64,000 nucleotides of DNA from positions 1,548,035 through 1,612,034 of the forward strand of contig VXAI01000193.1 in the NCBI GenBank assembly GCA_013399305.1. The letters run 5' to 3'. The position numbers were made by a program, and so were the translations under genes. The notes beneath the pieces were generated by a model. That model made no database searches. It had not been told where the DNA came from and saw only the letters and a program-made list of their open reading frames with translations. Shown here piece by piece: positions 12,541 through 25,700 of this stretch; the first letter of the stretch is position 1; each line of letters begins with the position of its first letter. The stretch comes from Rostratula benghalensis. Lineage: Eukaryota; Chordata; Aves; Charadriiformes; Rostratulidae.

Positions 12541-15500
12541 CCCCTGGCTCATCTCTTTGCCCAGCCTGTCAGCCTCCCATGGCTGGTATGATCCTATGCC
12601 AAGCCCTTTCCACCATGCTAGAACAGCAAAAAGTTAAGGGACAGCCTTAACTGGCTGAGCAGACAGAAACAACTCAAACGTGGTCAGATGAACCCAGAGG
12701 TGACCTAAGAGAAGGGTATTGAAGCTCCCAGTTGGGTTGTCTTGGGCTGCTGTTGAACTGTAGAGTCTTTGGCTTAGGCTTTCCTGGGCTCTCATTCCAC
12801 AAATCCAAATCCACAATTCACACTTTTTGAAAAGTGCCCCGTATGTAAAGGAACAACTTCCAGCTCTCCAGAAGGGAGGACACGCAGAGCCCTCTGAGAT
12901 ACAGGTGCCATGACAAAGCAGCAAGCCATGTTAAAGCTAAAAAAGGAGCTTCTCTCCTTGGCTTTCAGGGAGGACACTGTCTTTTTGGGTCTCCTCAAAC
13001 TCAGACACCTAGATTCTGCCATAAAATTTAACCCGCCTGAAGCAGGAAAGCAGCCACTGCAGCTCTCACCCAGAACAACACCTGAGGGGGAAGCAGTGAT
13101 GCAGGGAAAGGGACACACACACAATTCTCTCTCCCTTCCTTCCTTACAGAAAGCAGAAAGAAATAATTAATGCATTTCAGGGACATTATTTGCATGAAGG
13201 TAAAGCCACTTTGTGAAATGCAAGTAGGCAATGCCCGTTTCGGTTAGTTCTTGGATAGTATTAGGTCGGTAGCTAGATATTTAAGCCTTCCATTTGGTTG
13301 GGCAGATCTTTCTCAGAGTACCAGTTGTACTTTACCAGCTACAGCACTGTTCAGGCACGAGCCTCTAAGATTACACTAAGCTCCTGATTTTGCAGCTGCA
13401 TAACTATTTACAGTATTTCAAACAACCGGTCAATATTTCTCAGCAGCTGTATATACCCTCCTGAGCACAGAGTTCACATGTCCTGAAGAACAACAGGCAA
13501 GTCGCATTTCAATTTTAAAAGCAGGTATTTTCACTACTAAGTTGGCTCAGAAGTATATAGATTTGATTTTTTGGAGAGCATAAAACTAGGGAGAGAAGCT
13601 TAGGAAGCAGCACTGTCTGCTTTGGAGGGAGTACTTACCCATCTGCCCTTCTGGCCAGAGGTTTAATAGATTTCTATTTTTATAAAGGACATAAGGGGAG
13701 GGGGTGGCTCCATCAGTTTTCTACAGAAACCCAGCTGCCAAACTGGATGTGCCAAAGGGGAATTTTAGGGAATTTTAAAGAGATAACCTCTGCTGAGACT
13801 GCAATGTCAGCTTTGTAACCTCATGACTGGAACATGTGCAGTGAATGCTGGATTGAAAAAGCTGTGCTATGGGAGTTAGAAGAAAGAAAAGGAGAAAACA
13901 CGAACAGGGATCATTACTCTGTGACGAGAAGGGGACAGGAGCTCAAAAACATTGTTAGTTCACTATGAAAACAGAGTAAGCTCCCTTTGATTTGGGTCTT
14001 TATTGATAACCTGTGCACACCTCCATCCTCTCAGACCTAATACAGTCCCCGCATTTTATGCTGATGCTGTTGTTCCATTCAGCAGTTCAGTCACAGCATA
14101 TTTTAAACACCACATGGAGCCAAGCTGACCTCTGATTTAAATATTCAGCACAGAAATTTGAGGGTGGGGGTCAAGCAGGAGAGAGGAAAAGGAGCACTGC
14201 CAATTAAAAGCAAACAACAATTAAAAAAACCCCAAACATTAAATAATCTGTGCTTTTTCAGTCTAGCCCTTCAGATTGTACTCCGCCTTTCTTTCATGTC
14301 AAGAGGTAAAAATAAACTAAATCCCCGTGGTTTAAAATTATCGACTCTTCATTTACAGAAAATAAATAAAAGAAAGAACTACGGCATGTGCTACTATTTA
14401 CTGCCCAAGATCACAATGTTTGAAGAAATTATTAATCCAAGAAAGCTGCAAAACATTTGTGATTCAAAACTAAAATCAACATTTGAAACGGTAACAATAG
14501 CCAAACAGCCCACACAAATGCAGTAGCCACAAATACCTTCAAAGGTCTATAAAAAAAATGTATTACCAAAGAAGGGAAATACACTAAAAGTCTTGATTGG
14601 GGATTAAAAAGGCAAAATTAGCCATTTTCACTTAGGCAAGTAAATTTCTATACTAAATTACAGTAAGGGAAGTCTCTTTTGAGTAAGATTACAAACCACT
14701 TCCAATGTCCACCTGCTGTTTTCTTAATCTCCTCAGATATGGCAGTGTGCTTGCAAAACATTTTTACTGCATTAAAAATAGATGGGAAAAGATGATGTCA
14801 TCACATTTCACCTAAAAGAGAAGCAGTAATAAATACCCCTTTACAGTGAAAGCAAGAATGCTTTATGATAAAATATAACCGCTCTTTAAAAAGAAACATT
14901 TCAAAGTAACAGGGATGTTAGAAAGGTAAAATAAATTAATAGTCTGTGTTGTTAAAAGCGATCTACAAATCTTTATAATCCAATTCTCTCAACAGCTCCA
15001 ATATATGGTGAATGTCATTAAATTATCAATCTAAGAAGAGAAGCTGTCATCAAACTTAAAGATAAATGTTCTGTTTAGCCTGGGAATTTGGGAGTGTTTA
15101 GAAAACATTTTTTTAGCATTTTGGGTGAACGTTGGGTTTTTTTGGGTGGTTTGGTGTTTTGGGATTTTTTTAAAAGGAAGTTGTCAAATGAGGACCCTTA
15201 AAAACTAGCTAATTTTAGAAGCATAAGGCATAGCTACTAGGATGCTGCCTTTAACTAAATGCTGGTTTGTTTCACCAGTGTTTATTCTTCCTGTGAAGCA
15301 CTTTGTTGAGAACCTGCTCCCTTGAGGAAAGACAAGCTGATTCAGAGCCGTGTATCTCAATGTCTCTCCAGAAGAAAAGGCACGTAATCAAATAATTAGC
15401 ATCCAACGTAACCATTCTGTGCATCAGAGGGGAAAAAAAAACCTAGACAAGCACCTATTTCAAAGCATTGCCTCTTCTACTTTGTTGCCTATAACTGATC

Positions 15501-17980
15501 TGAAAATAATCTTGTTTCATCTTCAAGTCAAAAAGAAAACAACTTGTTAAACTGCGAGTGGCTCTTTCACTGCCTTGCAGTAAGAAAAGCTTTGCAAAGT
15601 CAGAAAATTTTCACTTTATCAAAAAAAAAGAAAGAAAGAAAAAGGCATTTCTATGATGTATTGTAAATCTTTACCTCCCTCAATTGGGAGGTAGGTTTTT
15701 ATGCCTTTCAAAATTTATTATGTCTGCTTGACTGTGCTTTCCAAAAGATCCCCTTCAGCTTCTGTTCCAACTAGCAAGAGAAAACTCTCTCAAGTGCAGT
15801 AATATAAAAGGAGTGGGAAAGAAATTCAGCACGTGAACAGGGCAGACACAATGTAGTGCAGTGCTTTGCAGAGCCCTACAAAGCACATTACAGCCGGATT
15901 CATGAAATACATGAATTCAAAGTACTTGCTATATAGGTCTTATAATTTATTAAAGTTTATATTATAAATAAAACCATGAAGTCAGTCCCAGCTGAAATGT
16001 ATACCTTTCCAAGGAAGCCCTACAAACTCAGCAAAACCTTCAACCTCTTCTATACATCTTTCCCACCCACGTCCTTATTTATTTCCATTACATGTTATTC
16101 AGGCTCCAACTCTACAAACTGCTACGCATTTTTAAATTTTAATCATACGAGTAGCACCACTGAGCTTACCAGGACCAATGCTATGAGCATAACCAGTGAT
16201 GCACACGTGGATGTTTGAGCTGAGGGATTTATACTGCAATATCCTTGGGGCAAGGAATATGGATTTGTCTACATTTCACAAAGCAGCACGTAACTTTGCT
16301 GGCAAACAGAAAATAAAGATTTCACTTTTGAAATTTTCATAGATCATGAATGTGAAAGATAACCCCAGCGTTATGCTATTACCAGCAAACCCAAAGAGGA
16401 TAGGAGAAAGTCCAGAAAAAGCTCTGTAATGTGTCACATTAAAAGTATCTCCGCCATCTCTTTATCTGATGATGATCACCAGAAAAGGTATGATACAAGC
16501 CGCAATACAAGAAATTTGCGATTAATTGGAATATTAATCAAGAACCAATTTTTCCTCACAGCTATTCTCAGGTGTCTTTTTCTACTGTGGTGAAAACCAA
16601 ATGAGTGGCAGTAAAATAAGAACAGACTATACTACTTCTATTAAAAAAACCCCCACAACCTAAAAATGTAAAACCAAAACCAGTTTCAACTACACTAATT
16701 ATTCCTGCCTTACATTCTTCCTACTGTTAAGTTTATTCAGTTAATAAAAAAAGTGTGAAAATTACATAGAGGTGTTAATCAAATTCGCTATCAACTAGCA
16801 ATCATTAGCCTGGGAATTAATTTTTCCCTGGTATTTCAGAATATATACCTCAATAGACATTCAAGATTATTTCTAGGCTTCAACAATAAATTCCTCTTTC
16901 CTATGCAGAAAGCACAGCAAATTCTCTGGTAGTTTAAAGGTGTGGGAGAACCTTGATAATTTTTCTTACTGAGAACGTTGTCTTGGGTTTCTAAACTCAA
17001 CCACTAACAAGGTACACAAAGTAAGATACACAAAAAGAGAAGCCCAGGCAAAGTTACACCTTACTAATACATTAGGATTGCAGTTTGGTTTCACCACCAA
17101 GTATTAGCAAGCACATTCCGCTAACTTTCATAAGATGAATTGGTTACTGCCATGACATTTCAACCACACACAAAACCTAAGGCTACACTAGAGCAGAAGT
17201 GTGCTATCAGTTTGACAGTGGTGATTTTGAGAAAGAGCTTTTCAAGTTCTTACTAATGGGTTTTTTTCATGAGCTGAAAATAGTTTTATTCCCTTATGTC
17301 AAATAACATTTATGTTTGAATTACGTATCTGTAATGCGTACCATACCACAAAAAGGGAGACATGAAGCAAAAACATGACTTCACAGGCATGACTTTACCA
17401 TCACACAGTACTGCTTCATAAATAATGCTGAAGTAAACAGAATCTGCATATAAATAACAATTCTCATATTGACTGTTAAATACATTGACAGAACCAAGCA
17501 GCAGCAAAATGTTGTTTATCATAAAAGTATCTCTGCTTTTATTTTAAATATATAAACAAAATATTTGTTTTTGTAACCATCAAAGCATTCAGGCAGCTGA
17601 ATTTTGATTTTGTCTGTGAGGAACATGCAACTTTATAAATAAAGGAAGAAAGGAAAAAAAAGAGGGGATGGGAAAAAAAAAAGAACACAAGTGAGCTTTC
17701 ACACTATTGACAAGGCTTATAATCCAGAAAAATCTGCTGTGCAAGCCAAGGCGCAGCCACATAGTGTTTAGGCACATCGAGGAGAAATGCTTGTAAATTC
17801 CACTGGTCCAACGAGCAGAGGCAGAGTTTTCATAATTTTATCATTGTGCTCCACGGCTGAGCGGCTGTCAGGCCAATGGCAAGGCACAGGTTCCCATTTG
17901 AATGACATATGGGTTCACCCAACCAGAGAGATGTTAGAGCATTAAATACCACAAACAGACAGGACGAGAATACAAAAAGC
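12541..17980. other. Intronic sequence without identified genes or transposons
   Basis: The sequence is somewhat more GC-rich up to about 13150 (overlapping short ORFs on both strands, none recognisable), then AT-rich. A T/G-rich tract lies at 15125-15175. A short inverted repeat (ACCTCCC...GGGAGGT) occurs near 15673-15692. Confidence 0.55.
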
Positions 17981-18075
17981 CAAATTAGCCCTCGCCCGAC
18001 GGCGCGCTCCGGCGGGGACCTGGCTGCTCTCGCCCAGCGCCTCCGCCAGGTCCCCAGCGCTGAGAGAGCCCAGTC
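17981..18075. promoter_or_regulatory. CpG-dense GC-rich patch with 11-bp hairpin
   Basis: About eleven CpG dinucleotides fall within roughly 75 bp, in an intron that is otherwise CpG-poor. The patch contains a perfect 11-bp inverted repeat, GGGGACCTGGC at 18014-18024 and GCCAGGTCCCC at 18045-18055, separated by a 20-base loop. On the minus strand the motif GCGCTGGG also occurs twice. It is far too short for a classical CpG island. It could be a small regulatory element, a protein-binding site or a relic of an unrecognised GC-rich repeat. The function is unknown. Confidence 0.4.
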
Positions 18076-18124
18076 CTCATGGGTAACACAGCCTCTCACC
18101 TCATAAAACTGAAAGACACCTTGG

Positions 18125-18137
18125 AAAAAAAAAAAAA
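18125..18137. repeat. Poly(A) tract, 13 A
   Basis: An uninterrupted A run on the plus strand close to the CpG-dense patch. No retrocopied gene body precedes it. Confidence 0.9.
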
Positions 18138-18620
18138 TATTTCAAAGGGAAGCAGGAAAATAAGAAAAACGTGTTTTTTACAACACTGGGAAATGCAGAT
18201 TGAGGTACGTGGGGAGAGAGGAGCGAGCGGGAATCACCCTTTCCCACAGTAATTCTAAAAAAGAGCCATGGAAAATACATTTCACCTTTGTGGAAAGCTG
18301 TTCTTCAGACAGAAGTGTTTAACATGTTATATAAACATATTATGCAGTGAAATGTAAAACACAGGGGGATTTATTGCGTTTTGTTAGCCAAAATGTAGTA
18401 GTCCTGTAATCACTGCTGCCGCTGCAGTAAAACATCTCAGTAACGTTAACAAAAAAGTGCTTTCACCCTGGATTGTTGAAGTGGAAAGAGATTATATCGA
18501 ACCACTTGGACCGAAATAAAACAAGAAAAAAAACAAATAAAACCCCAAAGAACTAGAGGTAAGCGTAGACTAAGAGCGCTTGGGACTGATTTTGACTGGC
18601 AGCTTTCCATCCCTTGACAT

Positions 18621-18653
18621 CCTCTTCATGAGGTGAACCTCTTCATGGGTGAA
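18621..18653 (+). repeat. Short tandem duplication (17/16 bp, two copies)
   Basis: CCTCTTCATG-AGGTGAA is followed directly by CCTCTTCATG-GGTGAA. The copies differ by a single A insertion or deletion, so the duplication is fairly recent. Confidence 0.85.
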
Positions 18654-19504
18654 CCAACCCAAGTCACGCAAATTACTAAGTGCTGCCCAAGACACGAGCT
18701 GTCCCCTCCCGGCACGAGGCAGCGGAGCAGCACATGAGCCACAGGACATCACCTCTCCACAAGAAAGGTTGGGACCCGGGGGAAGCTGACGGAGAAACTG
18801 CATTAGCAATTTTCAGGCTTGGGTCAATAGATACAAGTCAAGGAGCTCACCATCACGGTGAAGGCTCGCACAGCGGGGTTGTTTGGCCAAAACATAAGCA
18901 GAGGAAAAGCTGCACTCAGGATGATTAAGAGACTCACACCTCCCCACCGCCCAGCTACAGAACACGTGGTGGGTGAGGAGGAGGAGTGGGCACCCTGGCC
19001 CCCTGCCCCTCACCCGGCACCCAGTGGATGCAGCCTCTCCACAGCTCAGGCACCTGCTGGAGACAGTGCCTTCTGCTGACTTTTAGGGCATTTTTCTCCT
19101 CAGTCTTTCTATGCTCTACTTTTGCTCTGCAGATGTCTCTCTAGATGCGGTCACTATAGACAAATTACTATTTTTTTTTTAATGCTACCAGGATCCTCTA
19201 GTGTTCATATTGCATTTTTCCTGCTCTCATTTGTTTTACCCTTTCAGTTCTACCGCTATCCGTGTGTCCGTGCAGAAGACGTGGGAGACTTCACTGGCAT
19301 CTGCAACATTCGCCAACAATAAACCGAAATGACCAGGAGGGAAGATTATCATTAAGCATCCATTCATTATAGCCTTTTAGTTGGAGGGTTCTGATTAACT
19401 ACTGCAACTCAGAAGCCAGTAACAATCTCTTCCCAATCAAGAAATCACTAGCCGACAAGCAGCAATCCATGATAGTCTTTATTAAGAATTATTTAATCAC
19501 TCAC

Positions 19505-19518
19505 TTTTTTTTTTTTTT
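19505..19518. repeat. Poly(T) tract, 14 T
   Basis: An uninterrupted T run on the plus strand. Confidence 0.9.
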
Positions 19519-20891
19519 AAGTGGCTGAATTTGAACTTCACTGGCAAAATGTTGGTTTGCTTTTTCTGGAAAAAAAAATTAGCGTTTTGGAAAACAAAGA
19601 ATTGTTGGGAAAAACAACAAAACCAATTATTTCCCTTAAAAATTCCAGCACTATCTGCTATCTCTTTTTTCTTTTCACTATCTCCAAACACATCACCTGG
19701 TAGGTCCCAGAAAACTCTATTACAGATTAAGCTCTGCCCCAAGGTTTATCCCAGCAGTGTCTTTTCACTTCTGAATTTGTTTTGCCTGAGAACTTTGTAT
19801 TCCAACAGGACTTTCAATTGAACACAGGCAAGTACTACCCTCTAACCTTCTGCTTTTGTAGTTAATTACTAAGAACTTATTTCAGAAGGACATACACAAA
19901 GATATTGAAAGCAAGCCCCTCTGACTCAAGAAAAACCCCAAACAAACCCATTTAAATATTTCCCTAATTGTTCTTCATATAAGCAAGCAGTACACCACCT
20001 GAAAGGATAAGATGAAGGGCGAATGAATCAAAGACTATGAAATGTATTCCTTAGTTATTTTAACATCTAACAGTCGAAAATTATTTCAAAGCTACCAGTA
20101 ACACGCACAGAACAGTGCTGGCAAAACACAAGAAAAGCGGATATGAAGCAGAACTGTCAGTGATGTCCTCCTTAAAATATTATCTTAGAGAATGACTCTC
20201 ATACCCTCTAGGCTAATCCATTCCCATGCTCTGTGCTGGAAGATGATACTCATATTAAAAGATCCATCAAAGCCCGCCCTACCTCAGACAAGGGAAACGA
20301 AGGCAGCACAGCTAATGGAGAGAAACCCTCCGAGCCGTAGGCAAAGCATCTTCTCTCCCCTTGCCATTATCTCTCCCCGCTCTACCACCTAAGAGAAGTT
20401 GGCAAACCGAGACACAACTCCCAATTCAAAAATGCAGCAGCTTTCAAAAAGCTTCAGAAATGGGGAGAGTAAGGTTGAAGATTAATATGACCTTCAGAGC
20501 TAGGAAAAGCACAGGACAGAGTGGGGGGAAAAAATAAAATCTATGTCAATAACTTACCAAAATAAATATAAATATCACCCTTTCCTTAGAAGTTAAAAAA
20601 CTTTAATTACATGAACACAGATTTAAATGCCTGATACAGACACGTAAAAACTTCTGAGGGTTATTTTGGGGTGGTTTATGTTGCTTTTTTAAATAAAGTG
20701 CAGTACCAAAGCATGGCAGAAATTATTAAGAGTGTTTCTAGGATTTTTCAACTCAGAACTAAAGCAATTTTTACACACACAATAAGTTAAATCAAAGCCT
20801 GTCAAAACAGAAAACTGAAATAGCAAAATAATTTGAATATTTAAATTTGATTATAATTGTCAAGGACATACATGCTATAAATTACAATTGG

Positions 20892-20917
20892 AAAAAAAAA
20901 AAAAGAAAAAAAAAAAA
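20892..20917. repeat. Poly(A) tract interrupted by one G
   Basis: A12 then G then A12 or so on the plus strand. It is low complexity and prone to length change. Confidence 0.9.
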
Positions 20918-21954
20918 GACACTCAAAACACTCCGGGAAAAAAGAATCCGAACTTTTCAGCTCTCTCTCCCTTCCAAAAATATTTTTTCTGAAATCGATT
21001 TTCTTTTGAAGATACTTTAGCTACAACAAAAACTCATTGTCTGGCAGAAAAATACACTCACTTCATTTTCCAACAGCTTACAGGTAACCGTACTGCAATG
21101 TGCAACTACTTAAAATTAATACAAACTTAATAAAGATAAAATTATTATGGACTTGCAACAAACTTATGGAGCACAAAGATAAGCAGACTGAGTTAAATTT
21201 ATACATCTTCTCAGAGTTTGTTTAATGTAGTGCCCATAAACCTGTAGGCAGACACACACTAAACTGTGTCAGAGTGGAACATGACTTCCTTGGATTTTAC
21301 GGTAATTTTAACATGGAAAAATGCTGTCCCCATAATAGAGAGCTCCAAAACATTCCCACAGACCTTGTCTAACTCTTTTCTTTGGAACATATGCATCTGG
21401 ACATCAATAAAATGAACAAATCATTGTCAAAGTTAATGAAAACAAAGTCATGATTTCACTAAATCAACTGGTATCCTCTCTTTCCAAAATTACTCTGAAA
21501 GCAAAGCCATCAAAGACTCAAGTAGCACTGTGGAAGATGTTTTTGGGTCAGAAAGGAATGTAGTTTGATGGCTCATGTTTGGGCTGCACAGCTCCAGGGT
21601 TTTTCAAAGTTGAAGAGATTCCAGCTGAACCTCAAGCTCTGAGGGGAACCAAGCCCCACAAGCTATTGCTTCTTCCACCCCAGGCCAGCAAAGCCCCTGT
21701 GTGAATATCACAGCTGGACTCCCGACCAAGCAGGTATTAGAACAAATAAATATGGTTCATCTAACACCCGCCAGGACACATTTCAAAACTGGAAGGATTA
21801 CTTTTTCAAGTTTTAAGAACAAAAATCTGACTGCTCGCATGCTCTTCTACTCTCTGACCCGATTTGTGTAATGGATGGAAACGGTAAGAGCTCCACCATT
21901 GTGACCAGTTGTAAAAATGAACAGCTGTCCTCATCCTTCATCCAGCTGAACAAA

Positions 21955-21987
21955 GACACACACACACACACAAAAAAAAAAAAAAAA
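21955..21987. repeat. (CA)n microsatellite fused to poly(A)
   Basis: About eight CA units run directly into about 15 A. It is likely to vary in length between individuals. Confidence 0.9.
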
Positions 21988-22685
21988 TAAAAGAAGTCAG
22001 GACTGCACTCACTCCATCTTCAGTGCTTTTTCAACTGATGAGCGAGCGGTACTTAATGGAGTGACAGAAAGCCCAGGACTGGAGAGGGGGTGGGCAGAGG
22101 GAACACGTTAACAAGGCCACTGTGCCGCTAACTTCAATAATATTTTTTTCATTTCTGATAAAATGCAATATTCAGTTATAAAGTTGTTTCTAGATTAAGG
22201 GTATACTTGCAAAAATACCCTGTATTTCTGCTTTCAGAGGCAGCGAGATAAACACTGAGGCCCCGCAGGAAGATGTCTCGGGCATTCACCCAGAAGGAGG
22301 AAGGTTTTGGATATTACGATGCAGAACTGCACTGAACATACAGACTAGGCAGAAAGTTAATGGTAGTTTGATAGACCCAATTTAAAAAAACAGAAAAAAA
22401 AACCACCCCAAAAAACCCAACACAAGGATAGATGGCAGTCAGTGCCTATTACTGCAAGGTTTGGATGGGATTATTTTAATTCAAGTTCTACCCAAACTCT
22501 TACTTCAATAGCTACTAATTACCATTAAAAACTACCAGCTATATCCACAGTTTAAACATTTCTCCCCAACCCAAAACCCCAATTTGAGAAGCTGCTTCTA
22601 CAACAAATTATTTTTTTATACTGTTTATGGTACCACAGAAACCTTTACATCCTTTTAAATTTGCGGTAAGATCCTTTGATGTAGG

Positions 22686-22742
22686 TCCTTTTAAAAAAAA
22701 AAACCCAACAAAAAAACAAAAAAAAACCCAAAAAACCCAACC
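22686..22742. repeat. A/C-rich low-complexity tract
   Basis: Runs of A are broken by CCC and CAAC blocks. On the ARID1B sense strand this is a TTTTGGG-type G/T tract. Confidence 0.85.
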
Positions 22743-25700
22743 ACTTGTTGAACAGATACTTACAAAACAAATGCCTCTTTACTGTATGACCAAAGAAGAG
22801 TGTGAAAAAATGTCAATATGCTGCAGAACTTTATAGTAATACTAAAGGACTCCCAGTATTTGATGCAATCTTCAGACTTACTTAAATCCTGTAGCTTTCT
22901 CCTTGTTTCTGAATACACTTAGGAACAGAGAAATAAGAAAGACCTTGTCTTGAAGACACAATTTTTTGTAGATTGATGTATTCTCTTTTAGAGGGATATA
23001 ATTTTACAATCCCTCACAGGTGAGATAGTGGGTTTAATATCTAAAGGAAAGTACATATTTGTCTTTATGTCAATCTACATGAAAGAAAAATCACTGGGAA
23101 AGTAACAATAAAATACATGCACCGCCAGGATCCATCTACATTCCTATTTTGTGGCTCAGGTTTGACGTATTATTTGCCATACTCAGAAACGTAGTATTTC
23201 TATATGCACACACATAAATCCTGACAAAAAGATCTCATTTCAGTCATCCTGATCCTATTTTAAAATTTATTTAATCCTCAGCTATAAGAGGAGAATACTA
23301 TTTTATAATTGAAAAGGACATCACAGTTGAGAAATATTCCTGATTGAAAACACTATCTGGATGGATAAAAGGAAAAAAAGCCTGCTGTGTTTCTTCAAAA
23401 GTCAATACAATAAGAGAGGCATGTACAGAGTTTGGATAAACTAATGAACAAAGCATAACAAGAACAAAAGTCCTACCAGTTTTCCATATACACACTTTAA
23501 ATCTCAATCATATTTTTCCCCACAGCTTTGTGGATTTAATAGAAACTATACTGTGTACCTTTATGAAGTGTTTTAGGTAAGAATTTTTACAGCTGTTTAA
23601 AGATATACACTAATTTCAGTAAACAATTATACAGGCTTGCAGTTTTTTGGTGTTTATTTTTTTTTCCCCAAAGAAAAAAATAAAGGGGGGGAGGGGAGGA
23701 AGGCAGGGAGAGACACAGCCTCCCATTTTATATTGCTTACCTGAGAAACTCCATGAGAACACGTTGGTTATATATAGTATAGCAAAAACACTAGGACTGT
23801 ACCCCTGTACGCTACTTCTCCCTTCAGAAACAGTGAAGAACAAAAACCAGATTTAAAACAACCAAACTCTGTATATCAATCATGATTTAAAAGTGACTAT
23901 TAGCACAGATACAATACTTCAGACAAAATTTTTAACAACATTTGCTTTCTCCATCTGCCTCTTTTGAAGACTTACTTCATCACTGAGTTAAGATTTTGGA
24001 CAACATTTGATGTGGTGCCACTTAAAAAGGAAGAGAAATAGGATGAGATTTTATGAAATAAATTCTACAACAATCCAAGGCAGATCTGGAACGTGACAAA
24101 GAATTCATTTTGAATAACTGTCTGCCTGATGCTTAGATTTTTAAGACTTATTTAGGAAATGTGAAGAAAAAGAATTAGGCTTTCCAAACAGTCTTAAGGA
24201 ACGTAGATTCTGGTGCATGTAACAGTGTAAGAAAATTAATAGATACATGGATGTAATGGAATGATCCCGGGGTTGCCTATTGCCGTTGTACACAGAGGAG
24301 CAATCACACCCTGGTAGCAGATCTGTGTCATTAGAGTGGCTTCTGCAATTCTTCTTTCCACACCCAAAAGCCACCAGACCATCTACAAAGCTGGTAGTAG
24401 AGGGCCAGCTGGTAGAGGTTTTTACTCTTGTTATTCACCTTCCTGATCAATGTTGTACAGGTTCCTCTCTCTACCACAACTTGAGGAGGGGGACACAAAA
24501 AGCATTTCAAATATCAGGATGGCGCAGACAGCATTTTGGTGAGTGGACCTCCTGCACAGAGACCAAGTTTGCACGGTAAGAGTGCACTAGCAGCACATGT
24601 TCTTTACAAAAAAGAGATTCACTAGCCTCTCTATTAAGAGTGCTTACCTAAACGATGCTTTTCTAACCGGCTGCCAAATGTGCCAAATTAAAGCCAAACC
24701 TTCTTGGGCAGTGACCTCATTACTTCTCACAAAGGGGACTGACAAAGAAAAAAATCCTACGTTTATGTATATTATAATAGTTATCAGTCAGTCATCCTTC
24801 TGAGTACTTCTGGTTTGAGAAGCTTCTTGACAAAATGCTGTTCTATAAAACCAGAAGAAAATAATGGAAATTTATCAATTTCTTTTAATCATTCATTAGG
24901 TCCAGAATGGAAGTGCGGGACAGAAGAGCACAAGGCATCACCGCACAGCTTTGGCAGACCCAGTCACAGGCACCTTACTCAGGGACACTGAGCTTTAACT
25001 AGCAAATTACTGCTTATTTTCAAGTTGTTCTGACTGTGGCATTGCAGCAAAGCAAGCCCATCTACCTGCCAAATGCCAGAGATTCATCCTCCTCCTCCAT
25101 TCTCCATCCTCCTGGCACACGCAATCCACTTCGTTTTCTGCACAGCCCTGGCACCAGCCTGGCCCCGAGCTGAGCCATTTCAATGCACTAAACCAGCAGA
25201 AAACTAAATATCCTTCCCTCCTTCCCATCAACAGTAGGAAAAGTCTCCCACCCGTTCCGTGAATCACGGCTAAGCTCCACTAAAATTAGCAAGGCACCGT
25301 ACTAATCCACAGGGAAAGCCCGACATCCAAACTGAATCCATGTGCTGCAAGGAACAGAAAACCATCCAAAATTAAACAAAAGCTTTCCCATATCTCCACA
25401 ATTCTGAGTCAGGTTTGTAACACCAGCAAAACATCACATAACAGCGATGTGATTTATGCACGCTCTGTCTTGCATCACGCAAAGCATAAAACGCTTAAGA
25501 AAAATCTCAGAAACTTAAAAAAAAACCCAATCACTCCAGCATCCAAGACGCAATAAATACATAAATACACATCTATACCTAACACAGACATCCTCATTGG
25601 ATTTTTAAGTAATCAGTCGTTCATCTGAAAAACCTCTGTAATTCATAACAATATGTAATAAATAGATTGGTGAAGCTGACAGATATTATCACTTCAGCAG

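Noticed and set aside
16237..16260. Short hairpin (CCTTG GGG CAAGG with flanking ATAT) as a microRNA
   Set aside because: The stem is about nine pairs, far below the length of a pre-miRNA.
17909..18106. Open frame across the CpG-dense patch as a possible new exon
   Set aside because: The peptide is unrecognised, and I could not identify a convincing pair of splice sites. The patch is better described as a GC-rich non-coding element.
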